A stretch of 64,000 nt of DNA from assembly GCA_030248195.1 (NCBI GenBank), contig JASAND010027772.1:1-64000 (forward strand). The letters run 5' to 3'. This document shows, in pieces, positions 21,371 through 31,125 of this stretch. The notes beneath the pieces were generated by a model that saw only the letters and a list, made by a program, of their open reading frames with translations, was not told where the DNA came from and did no database searches. The stretch comes from Trissonchulus latispiculum (Eukaryota; Nematoda; Enoplea; Enoplida; Ironidae). The translations under genes were made by a program, and so were the position numbers. How positions within the stretch are numbered: the stretch's first letter is position 1; the number at the start of each line of letters is the position of its first letter.

Positions 21371-23709
21371 CCGTATTCTCGCGCTTAAGGGAACATGTTC
21401 TCTTAAGGTGGTGATTCCCTTTGGTCACATAAAGTTGCACGATTATTACTCACCCATTACTTGGAGTTAAAAAGCCATTTTTATATCAAAATGTAGCTTG
21501 ACATTTTCTCTTTTTAATGCATGCCACGAAACTAATGTTGCTGTTCTAAAATATTTTTAACACATTTTAGAAAAAGTATAATTTTCCAGAATTTTTGCAG
21601 ACTCAAGTAAATTTTTTCGCGAGACATCGGTTATATTATTCGATACCTCCATCAAGTAGCTGGGGACGATCTTTTATTATTGTGAAATCGCTCTTCGTTA
21701 TGGAGAAATAAGCTGAAATGTGTGCGTAACCTATATTTTGCCTACTTTTTCCGAATTTGTCAAGCGATTACTTTAGGTAGAAAGCAGTAATCGGGGCAAC
21801 TAAAAAAACGTCCCTGAGTATATTTGTGCAGAACACATTTGTTCAGTAGCAGCCTTCCAGCTTGCATGGTGAATGCTCCACAATCTTTGAAACAAATTGG
21901 TCGTGTTTTTGCAAAAATTACATTTTTTATGATAGCGGCCTACGAAATGGCTGTCGGATGACGATCATGCGTCGTATAATTTGTCCCTGTGAGACCTTCA
22001 GATCGACGCCCTTAGTTTGATTTTACGGCTTGCATAGTTCAAGAAATGATGGATTATTTGATTTCTGAAAAAGTGACAAGTTTTCAACGCCAAAACAAGA
22101 AAATCGGCTATATCTCACGGTAGAGAAAAGCTAGAACGTTGCTTTAAAAAGCAAAAATGTGAAGCTCAATGAGATCTTTCAAATGAATATAGTCATAACT
22201 GTATAACTGCTGCCAAACGTTCAGAAATTGGGAAAAACCACTCTGACCGGAAATCTCGAATTTTTGAATCGGGATTGCGCGGAGGGTGTTACAACGCTAA
22301 AAGAACTTATTTCGGAAAGTTTCATCAAATTTCATCTTGATCTACGCCGCCAAATAACAATATGTGCCCAAAAGGAATCATCACCTTAAGTGAAATACGG
22401 GCAAAAATAGAAATTTTTCTGATTTCACTTACGAGAACACGTTCACTTAAGAGAACATGTTTGCTTAAGGTGGTGATTCCTTTTGGGCACATATTGTTAT
22501 TTGGCGGTGTGAATCAAGATGAAATTTGATGAAACTATAAGTTCTTTTAGCGTTCTAACACCCTCCGCGCAATCCCGATTCCAAAATTCAAGATTTCCGG
22601 TCAGAGTGGTTTTTCCTGATTTCTGAGCGTTTAGCAGCTTCTATACAGTTATGACTATATTCATTCGAAAGATCTCATTGAGCTTCACATTTTTGCTTTT
22701 TAAAGCAAGTTTATAGCTTTTCTCTACAGTGAGATATAGCCGATTTTCTTGTTTTGGCGTCGAAAACTTGTCATTTTTGCAGAAATCAAATAATCCAAAA
22801 TTTCTTGAACTACGCAAGCCGTAAAATCAAACTAAGGGCGTCGATCTGAAGGTCTCACAGGGACAAATTATCCGACACATGATCGTCTTCCAACTGCTAT
22901 CCAGTAGGCTACTATCATAAAAAAGCAAATTTTGCAAAAACACCACCAATTTTTTCCAAAGATTGTGGAGCATTCACCATGCACGTTGGAGGGCTGCTAC
23001 TGAACAAATGTGTTCTGCACAAATATACCCAGGGACGATTTTTTAGTTGCCCCGATTGCTGCTTTCTAGCTAAAGTAATCGCTTGACAAATTTGGAAAAA
23101 GTAGGCAAAATACATGTTACGCACACATTTCAGCTTATTTCTCCATAACGAAGAGCGATTTCACAATAAATAAAAAATCGTCCCCAGGTATTTGATGGAG
23201 GTATATATCGAATGGTATAACCGATGCCTCGCGAAAAAATTTACTTAAGTCTGCAAAAATTTTGGAAAATTATACTTCTTCTAAAATGTGTTAAAAATAT
23301 TTTAGAAAAGCAACATTAGCTTCGTGGCATGCATTAAAGAGAGAAAATGTCAAGCTACATTTTGATATAAAAATGGGTTCTTAACTCCAAGTAATGAATG
23401 CGTATTAATGGTGCAAACTTTATGTGACCAAAGGGAATCACCACCTTAAGTGAATGTCCAGTACCACTAAGAAGCAATTTTACTTTACTTTTTTTATTAT
23501 AATTAATTACCATTGTTACATTTCGTGGTATATTTGGTACGAATGGTTACTTTTTCTTGGAAATTTTTTAGGAAATTTTACTTTCTTTTCTATTTATGCT
23601 ACAATATTTTTCTGATTTCACTTAAGAGAACATGTTCACTTAAGAGAACATGTTCACTTAAGAGAACATGTTCTCTTAAGTGGGTGTTCCCTTAAGCGCG
23701 AGAATACGG
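21371..23709. mobile_element. 2.3-kb palindromic element with TA duplication
   Basis: Left end CCGTATTCTCGCGCTTAAG and right end CTTAAGCGCGAGAATACGG are perfect complements, each bordered by TA (21369-21370 and 23710-23711), as in Tc1/mariner-type insertions. The arms pair along most of their length, for example GGTGGTGATTCCCTTTGGTC with its complement near 23430, and CCAAATAACAATATGTGCCC near 22350 with its complement near 22485. The centre is at about 22420-22440. Both ends and the centre carry GAACATGTTC units. No transposase frame is present. Its transcripts would fold into a hairpin of about 1 kb. Confidence 0.8.
23628..23673. repeat. Three GAACATGTTC decamers at 18-bp spacing
   Basis: The self-complementary decamer occurs at 23628-23637, 23646-23655 and 23664-23673, separated by ACTTAAGA. 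Single units occur at 21391-21400 and, in variant form, at the element's centre. The decamer fits the p53-family half-site pattern RRRCWWGYYY. Whether any protein binds here is unknown; repeated motifs near ends are also typical transposase-binding sites. Confidence 0.7.
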
Positions 23710-24057
23710 TAAATAGTGAGAAATCCTACCCAATCCTACACATTAGCCTATTCTGTAGACCTAGCCAGTCTATTCTGTAAGGGAGACAGTGTCAGCTTTG
23801 ACGCGCGTCTTTCCTCCTCAGAAGGTCGTAATGGCTGTCGACTGAAAGCCCTGCCGGACTCTGTCCAGCTGTTGGAAAAGAACCGCAGCTGTCGTGCGAT
23901 ACAGGGCTATGCCACGGTGGAAGCCCTTAGTGGAAAACACGGTTACATCTATGCCCATAAGGAGAATCGGATTATCTTTTTCAATTGACACACGCTGACA
24001 CAGCGCACTTCTTATGCTGTTCAACTGATCTTGAGAGCTGGACATCCGGTCAAGTAG

Positions 24058-24363
24058 ATTGCCGAACCGCAGGCTGACTGGCCTGGCTGGCGCTGTCGAT
24101 CCATTCAGGGAATCTGTCTACTTCCCAAGATTGTCAGTAGCTTTAAAAATCTCTTGCCAATGGGCTATGAAATGGAACCGAGCCTGGCTCGTGCAATTTG
24201 TACTAAGAATCCTTGGAAAAGCGGTCGTGGTAGTGGCGAGCATAGCCTAAGCGTTGACGCCCTCAACGATCCGCGTCAGCTTGAGGAGGCCCGAGACTGG
24301 TGGCTGGAGAAAACCCGTCGATTCATTGAGTCCTGTCACCAGAAGTGGTGTGCGCACAAATGA
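24058..24363 (+). CDS. Open frame of repeat origin, product unrecognised
   Basis: A frame of 101 codons is open from just after a stop at 24055 to TGA at 24361-24363. It includes an ATG at 24160. The C-terminal part reads like a charged helix (QLEEARDWWLEKTRRFIES). No acceptor or start could be fixed and I recognise no family. The last 40 nt and what follows belong to the dispersed repeat at 24320-24699. The opposite strand at 23818-24045 is also open and protein-like. This is possibly a decayed transposon gene. Confidence 0.2.
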   Translation: MAEPQADWPGWRCRSIQGICLLPKIVSSFKNLLPMGYEMEPSLARAICTKNPWKSGRGSGEHSLSVDALNDPRQLEEARDWWLEKTRRFIESCHQKWCAHK

Positions 24364-24699
24364 AGAAGTCACCACCTCTCGTGCGTACCGCTGAAGAAGT
24401 CACCAGGGGCCGGTTGCATAAAAGGTATTACTAATAAATTATTAGTGATTACTTGATTAGTGTAGCAGTATTAAAGGGAAAATAATCTTTCAATTCTTTC
24501 ATTAAAGCAATAAATAGAAGCAACAGATTTTCGGTACTATTTTGTGGATAATGAAGTGGTCAGTTTAAAAATGGCCAAGACTTTCAATAGTTTTCTCCTA
24601 CTTAATAGTTTGGGTCACAAACTTAATAGAAAACGCGATTTGTAAGGTTATACCGTTGGCTTTGTCCAGACTTTAATTTACACCGTTTTAAATATTTAG
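24320..24699 (+). repeat. Dispersed repeat, inverted partner of 15530-15884
   Basis: See the partner copy. Similarity begins at GATTCATTGAGTC and continues to about TTTTAAATATTTAG. The copies differ by small indels and scattered substitutions. Confidence 0.75.
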
Positions 24700-25259
24700 T
24701 TCACTAGAGCTACGGCCTTAGCGATCTTCAAATGATTTCAATGGTATTTGCGGTCTCAAGTTACAATGATCGGCCTTGTGTTTGGCTGACTACCACGGAC
24801 TTGAGAACTCATTCGACGCGAAGTTTATGTCTGTAAATTATTTACAATGTCTAGTTGCTACAAATATTTCAGTGTTCAAGAGTGCGTACATACGAAGTCG
24901 GTCCCAAATAGTCATTAAAATATTCTGAGTCTAGCTGCGATTTGGAGATAAAATTTATGAAATTGTGAATTTCAGCTTTTGACCGTCTGACGAATTACAG
25001 CAGCGTGTGTATATATAATTGATTCGTTATACACTTGTATAGTCGATGTTCCATGTCCTCATACTAGCACCCTATATACGATGTGTTTTCCCCGACTTCA
25101 CTTACATGCATAGGCAAAGGCGGAGTACCCGATCAGCTGGTATCAGACCTTCTTTATGAACTCATCGGCGCGACGTATGATCAGCGGAACACATTGAAGG
25201 AATGACACTTCCCAACCTCTGATTCCAAGCAAGAAGAAAAAAATTGAACGTCAAATGAC
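24700..25259. other. No gene seen
   Basis: AT-rich sequence between two repeat copies; no coding or structural signal recognised. Confidence 0.35.
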
Positions 25260-25625
25260 AATTCTGTGTCTGTACTGCTATTGTATTGTTTTTCTTCGCT
25301 ACCTATGGTCCACCGGACCAGTATCTTGCACTTTATTGTATACTTCTGGTACCAGCCGGCGCCGGAAAATAGCAAATCCCCCTTCCCTCCCATGTCACCT
25401 AATTGTCCGAGAGGTAAGGGGCGACCGCCTCCGGGTGGAGTTGCCGAGGTGCGTTCATCACATAGACGGTGATGGACAAATCTCCAGCCTTGGTAAACGC
25501 CTCGAGTAATTGTGAAGACAATTATACGGTGTCAGCCAATCACACATCCCCAGCAGTCAAAGTTCCAAATTATTGTGGCTGACACTACTTCTAATTGGTG
25601 CACATCCAACTGGAGTGGGGTGTAT
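25260..25625. repeat. Dispersed repeat A, copy 2
   Basis: Direct-orientation match to 19228-19590, with the same conserved core TGCCGAGGTGCGTTCATCAC followed by AACGCCTCG and CGGTGTCAGC. Confidence 0.65.
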
Positions 25626-26104
25626 GGACAAAAAACTTAGGTGTGCTGGGCATAGTTTTACCAGGGGCAGGAGGGGGTTGGGTGGGAGAATACCCCAAAA
25701 ATTTAGACCAACGTTGCTGCCTCCCAGATTTTTTACTTTCCATCCCCCCATGTTTGGTTACCCTGGGATTTATTTTAGGCGAAAAATATGTGGGGGTGGG
25801 GTGGAGGAATAAAATGAGATAAAAATGCCAAAAATACAGTAAAAAAATAGCCTGTTTTCTGCGTAGACTGTTATGACTGAGCTCACAAATGCTCAATACA
25901 CAAGTTTTAGTACCGAAATACGTGATTTTGGACCAAACAGTTCCGCAAAAAGTTCAAAAATGGTCATTTTTTTCTCAAATTTTGACTTAAAATCGCTTTA
26001 TAACCATGTACAAACGCTTAAACGTATCAAAACAAGCCTTGTTTTGACAGAGAAAGTGTTTGAATATAGAAAGTTTTGCGTTTTAGGCCATATTTTCTGA
26101 GGTC
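25626..26104. repeat. G-rich repeat, relative of 36775-37095
   Basis: The segment with ATACCCC, TTAGACCAACGTTGCTGCC, TTTTTTACTTTCC and TTTGGTTACCCT runs parallel to 36775-36870. Both continue into AAAAGGTCATTTTT-like and AAACAAGCCTTGTTTTGACA sequence and end in GAGGTCC.ATTTTTGG. The two copies are in direct orientation, about 11 kb apart. Many chance frames occur here; none is convincing. Confidence 0.6.
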
Positions 26105-26816
26105 CCAATTTTTGGGGAGGGGTTCGAGGCAGTTGGTGGACAAGGCAAAGAGATCATAACGGGCTAAGAACTCCATAAAAATACGTTCACCTTTTGGGGT
26201 TCTACGCCCCGTAGCGAAATTACCGGCACACCGGCGTTCAGCCGGATCAGTCGGACTGAGCTGGGCGTTAAAGTCGCCCATTACCAGTAGGTAGTCTCGC
26301 CTAGGAACAGTTGATAGCAAGGCATAGAGCTCCCGATAGAATGAGTCGTTCACTGCTGGATCGCTGGCTTCAGTGGGGGCATAAACCGAAATAACCGAGG
26401 TGTTAAACGGTTGAGTGCGTAGTCTGATGTAGGCCACCCGGTTTGAGACAGGTCTCCAGTTCACGACGCAGTTCGAGTCCAGACATTCGAGGGGTCAGAC
26501 AGAAACCAACACCGCTGTACGCGTCATCGCCTACAGAGTGATACAGCACGTAGTGCGACCATGCTAGCTGCTCGATATTATAGGAGCCTCCTATAATATC
26601 GAACAGTTAGCATGGTCGCTCCTATTAGGAGGGGATTGGTATGCGCAGGGTGCCACAGCTTGAGATTCTGAGTTCCGATACGTACGCCAACTCCACACCA
26701 TAACGGCAAAGAGACCGGGCCGCTATATCTTGAGCATCAGCATCCAGAAGGCTGCGCACATTCATAATAAATAATAGTAAGAATAGTATCATGGGGGTGC
26801 TCGGAGAGCCCCCCAT
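26105..26816 (-). pseudogene. LINE endonuclease fragment (RTE-like)
   Basis: On the minus strand, 26816-26625 reads NVRSLLDADAQDIAARSL, the start of an apurinic/apyrimidinic endonuclease domain. After an interrupted stretch, 26464-26110 continues with ISVYAPTEAS and VMGDFNAQL, the conserved catalytic core. The end of the domain, the whole reverse transcriptase and the 3' end are missing, and the frame merges into the G-rich repeat at its downstream side. The style of the endonuclease resembles RTE or related LINEs; the clade cannot be fixed without the RT. A hairpin sits at the interruption (26555-26619). Confidence 0.8.
26555..26619. repeat. Snap-back hairpin, 32-nt arms with 1-nt spacer
   Basis: Arm 26555-26586 pairs with arm 26588-26619 at 30 of 32 positions around the single base at 26587. 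The arms consist of endonuclease-type coding sequence, so a short stretch was copied back onto itself, breaking the LINE reading frame. Confidence 0.85.
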
Positions 26817-27370
26817 AATATGAGCTATAAAGGCACTTTGCGGATTTTGAAAAGTGCTAATTAGGCATAACTAATTAACGGGAAGGAATTAAGAGCTAAT
26901 ATTTACATTTTTGAAATCTCCAGGCCGAGAGCTTTCGAATGATACCAAACTTGCCCGGAAAAAATGAACTTTGAAAAAATCGACTTTCTCTTACGGGTTT
27001 GAAAGTGGGGTTTTTTCTCTGTATTCAGCATGATTTTTGTCAATTTTGTGTTAACTCGATTTTTCGAACGGCCCATAGGAAAAATTTTTCTATACTATTT
27101 TTTGAATATCTAGGCAATGGTACTTAGCAAGTTTATGTTTTTTTCCGAATTTCAATCTGGTTCGATTTTTATAGATGGTCAAAAATGGAAAAAATAGCGT
27201 TTTTGGACACCTTCAAGCTGAAAAATTTCTAAGTCCGAAAATTTTAAAATAGTCTAAAAACGGGCAAAAACAGCGTTTTTCGGCCTTGGGGTGGTACCCA
27301 TATATAGTAAATCGGGGTCGCTGAACACGATGAGCATAGTGCCGACACCGTATCTCGCCTGGTTCATCTG
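26817..27370. other. No gene seen
   Basis: AT-rich sequence with repeated AAAAA and TTTTCGA words. Nothing supported before the satellite array. Confidence 0.35.
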
Positions 27371-28515
27371 GTTCAACTGGTTCAAAGTTGAACCAGTTCC
27401 TGGTTCAAGCTACTGGAGATAGCTAGAAGGCTGAAATTTTGCATACAAAGGTTATTGGGCATGGGGAATTCACTGGTGGTGTTACTTTGGTGATCCGACC
27501 CATGGCTGGCCAGATCTGGTTCAACTGGTTCAAAATTGAACCAGTTCCTGGTTCAAGCTACTGGAGATAGTTGGAAGGCTGAAATTTTGCATACAAAGGT
27601 TATTGGGCATGGGGAATTCACTGGTGGTGTTACTTTGGTGATCCGACCCATGCCTGGCCAGATCTGGTTCAACTGGTTCAAAGTTGAACCAGTTCCTGGT
27701 TCAAGCTACTGGAGATAGTTGGAAGGCTGAAATTTTGCATACAAAGGTTATTGGGCATGGGGAATTCACTGGTGGTGTAACTTTGGTGATCCAACCCATG
27801 GCTGGCCAGATCTGGTTCAACTGGTTCAAGGTTGAACCAGGTCCTGGTTCAAGCAACTGGAGATAGCTAGAAGGCTGAAATTTTGCATACAAAGGTTATT
27901 GGGCATGGGGAATTCACTGGTGGTGTAACTTTGGTGATCCGACCCATGGCTGGCCAGATCTGGTTCAACTGGTTTAGTGTTGAACCAGTTCCTGGTTCAA
28001 GCAACTGGAGATAGCTGAAAGGCTGAAATTTTGCATACAAAGGTTATTGGGCATGGGGAATTCACTGGTGGTGTTACTTTGGTGATCCGACCCATGGCTG
28101 GCCAGATCTGGTTCAACTGGTTCAAGGTTGAACCAGGTCCTGGTTCAAGCTACTGGAGATAGCTAGAAGGCTGAAATTTTGCATACAAAGGTTATTGGGC
28201 ATGGGGAATTCACTGGTGGTGTAACTTTGGTGATCCGACCCATGGCTGGCCAGATCTGGTTCAACTGGTTCAGTGTTGAACCAGTTCCTGGTTCAAGCTA
28301 CTGGAGATAGCTAGAAGGCTGAAATTTTGCATACAAAGGTTATTGGGCATGGGGAATTCACTGGTGGTGTAACTTTGGTGATCCGACCCATGGCTGGCCA
28401 GATCTGGTTCAACTGGTTCAAAGTTGAACCAGTTCCTGGTTCAAGCTACTGGAGATAGCTGAAAGGCTGAAATTTTGCATGCAAAGCTTATTGGGTATGG
28501 GGAATTCACTGGTGG
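27371..28515. repeat. Tandem satellite, 148-bp unit, about 7.7 copies
   Basis: Units start at GTTCAACTGGTTCAA at 27371, about 27519, 27667, 27815, 27963, 28111, 28258 and 28406, the last one partial. Each unit contains TTCAACTGGTTCAA facing TTGAACCAG, an inverted repeat of about 10 bp, then GGCTGAAATTTTGCATACAAAGG, GGGAATTCACTGGTGGTG and CCCATGGCTGGCCAGATCTG. Copies are nearly identical, differing at a handful of sites. The unit is not a multiple of three, so the apparent open frames rotate and are not genes. The length is close to one nucleosome. Confidence 0.9.
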
Positions 28516-28571
28516 AATTTGTGATTGCTACTGCCACAGTTATGGTAGCGTTCCCAAAAACTAGACTGAGG

Positions 28572-29286
28572 ACAAGTATGAAAAATGCTCCTTGCAGTCG
28601 CATGAAAAAGTTAATATGAGCTATGATGGTCAACATTTAAATGTGTCAAGGACAAGATTTAAAATGTTTAATATGAGCCAACATCTAAATAAGTAGAGGA
28701 CAAGATGTAAACGGCTAATATGAGCCGCTACGTTTCTCTTGGGCTCATATTGACGCGACTAAAATGGCAAACATTATACAGTTTACGGTTGGCATATAAG
28801 CATCAGTGTTTATAAACGATTTGATTGGCTTGGGAATATTGAATTAATGTGATGATTGCGATGATAACTTCAAATGTGATTTCTCAAGATTTCGCAACAT
28901 GTGTAAGTTCCACATTTTCGTTTCTTCATTAGATTGGACTTCGGTTTCGTTTTGTTGACTTTATGTGGTGGCCTTAAATGTGTACTTGGATGTAGCGGTG
29001 GAGAAGAAAACATTTACGTACAGCTTTGCAAAATTAATGTTTATGCGTCGTTATTCATGCAAGCCATTTCAGTGTTGGATTAAAAGTAAGCAAAAGCTAA
29101 ATGAGCGTCAATATGAGCCCAAGAGAAACGTAGCGGCTCATATTAGCCGTTTACATCTTGTCCTCTACTTATTTAGATGTTGGCTCATATTAAACATTTT
29201 AAATCTTGTCCTTGACACATTTAAATGTTGACCATCATAGCTCATATTAACTTTTTCATGCGACTGCAAGGAGCATTTTTCATACT

Positions 29287-29289
<3 letters not shown>
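28572..29289. mobile_element. Element with identical 185-bp inverted arms
   Basis: Arms 28572-28756 and 29105-29289 are exact complements over all 185 positions, starting ACAAGTATGAAAAATGCTCC. Sub-terminal repeats of TTAATATGAGC / GCTAATATGAGC and of GGACAAGAT occur inside each arm. The middle, about 350 bp, is AT-rich with no transposase. Perfect arm identity means recent transposition or arm conversion. The right end runs directly into a TA microsatellite; no target-site duplication is clear. Confidence 0.85.
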
Positions 29290-29333
<44 letters not shown>

Positions 29334-29346
29334 ATATGTATATATA
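29289..29346. repeat. TA / TG microsatellite
   Basis: A run of alternating TA of about 30 bases, then TGTGTGTGTGTG and TATATGTATATATA, directly abutting the right arm of the preceding element. Confidence 0.9.
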
Positions 29347-29442
29347 CAGCAGGTGGTAAAAAAAAGGATAAAATAATATTATAAGAGGAGGAGCAGAGAT
29401 GATGATCAAGAACTGATTTTCGTCTTTGGGGAAATTTCCCAC

Positions 29443-29477
29443 CGGGGGGGGGAGGGGGAGGGGGATGGGGGGGGGGT

Positions 29478-29516
<39 letters not shown>

Positions 29517-29520
29517 CCCA
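29443..29520. repeat. Long G tract switching to C tract
   Basis: Almost pure G for about 60 bases (broken by single A or T), then CCCCGGG and a run of C. It could form G-quadruplexes on one strand and a hairpin across the switch. It could also be a collapsed or mis-called homopolymer in the assembly. Confidence 0.7.
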
Positions 29521-29971
29521 CCAAAAATTTTTTTTCAGCCATTGCTAATGTCGAAAAACATGAAATCATTAAATAATTTTAGCAGACAATGTATTTAAAC
29601 TCGAAAACTTGATCGCCAACATGTTTCTGAGTCCAGAATTAGGTCAATATTAAGTCTAGATGTCCATAAAACCGTTACATATAAACGTGTATTTCTCGCG
29701 ATAATCAACACGTTAAGCCAAAAATTTGGACTTTTTCCGAAAAATTTTGCAAAATTTATATACCGTAAAAATGCGCACCAATTTCTGGCCAATTCCAAAA
29801 AGTCACTGCTTTAAACATGTGTCAGATATCGAGTTTTTAAAAAAATTATTTTTAAATTTCACTAGCTATGGTCTGGCTCGAGGTTATTTTAGTTGGGAGG
29901 GGGACTACAGGCATAGGTGTAACGGAGATCATTTGTGTAAGGTGGGGGGGGGGGTTTGGAAGGGGTAGCCC
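29521..29971. other. No gene seen
   Basis: AT-rich sequence. GGCATAGGTGTAACGGAGATC near 29911 is a left-terminal word of the CATAGGTGT family and has a diverged complement near 35945, but the pairing is weak. Confidence 0.35.
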
Positions 29972-30780
29972 CATAGGTGTGTTAGGGGGGGTGGGGGGGG
30001 TGGGGGGAGCCCCCACCAAATGACAAATTTTGGCGACCACCCCCCCCAGATTTTTGGCCAAAAATGGCATCAAATCGAAAATTTAGGGGGTCCCCCCACC
30101 CTTTGTGGGACCCCCCCCCCACAGGGAGAACTTGCGTTGTAAAGTTATGGTAAACTTGGTGTAAATTGTCTGAATTTGCAATAGATTTACGATATGGTAA
30201 ATTTATGGAACCTTTTTACCTCGTTTGTGCAATGTTTTTACCACGTGGTAAAACTGTTGAAAAAGACTTACCATAATTTTACCATGATTATACAATAGGA
30301 GAAAAACCTGGTAATAACTTTAGACTGTTTTTACCATGAATATTCCTTATCGTAAACTTGTGGTAAATTTTTTACCATATTTTTCTAGTATGGTAAAATA
30401 TGTTTAAATTCATTGTAAATATATACTTTTGAAAGCGTGTTTATACAAGAGAACTGTTGCTGTGTTCACTACTTCACTCTGTTCTGTTTGCGTTTACGAA
30501 TTTATATATTTATTTACAAATCGCCTGTTATATATTTTAAACATCGACCTGGATGAAAATTATGGATGGACCTATCATAGCTGTTTGCTGATATTTGCGC
30601 CTCCAGGTTTGTCCACAGTTTCGCTTTATATATGTATATATTTTTTCTTTGTTCTGTCTTCGTATTCTTGGCCACTTTTTGGCCAAAAATCTGGGGGGGG
30701 GGGGGGTAACAAAAATCTGAAAATCTGGGGGGGCCGCCAAAATTTGTCATTTTGGTGGCCCCCCCCCTAACACACCTATG
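29972..30780. mobile_element. G-rich inverted-repeat element, CATAGGTGT termini
   Basis: Left end CATAGGTGTGTTAGGGGGG, right end CCCCCCTAACACACCTATG. Pairing continues inward (ACAAATTTTGGCG; CAGATTTTTGGCCAAAAA) for about 100 bp with G-run length differences. No target duplication found for this copy. Its left part also contains the left end of another inverted pair (30120), so its history includes rearrangement. Confidence 0.65.
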
Positions 30781-31125
30781 ATTTCAACAATTCTGTTCAA
30801 CGCTGATTACAATGATCGATCGAATCGGTCAATCGATGAGTAGAATCGATCAATCAAAACTATCAAAAATTATGTCTGATTTTCGAAAAGTGGCCTACAG
30901 GGTAATTAAGGGGTGCTAATTCCGAATCTTGTGTATATAGATATTTCAGGAAAATCGACCCTACGCGACGCCCATAAAAATATAGTGTAGTCTGGTCTGG
31001 TACTTAAATTTAAGATTTTTTAAGATTAGCTATTTCGTAGAATCATTGCGTATTGAGCAATTCAATTCAATTCAATTCAATTTAATTAAACAAACGGTTA
31101 ACAAACTTAACAAACAAGTGCAACA

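Noticed and set aside
22915..23124. Frames within the long palindromes (also 55542-55985 and 49065-49773)
   Set aside because: Mirror-image frames in opposite arms; not conserved as protein and without starts or splice sites.
27536..27892. Open frames on both strands in the 148-bp repeats
   Set aside because: They recur only because the satellite unit repeats; the unit is not a multiple of three and the frames stop within about one unit.
29165..29569. Proline-rich open frame on the minus strand
   Set aside because: Produced by a poly-G/C tract and TA microsatellite; low complexity without start context or splice support.
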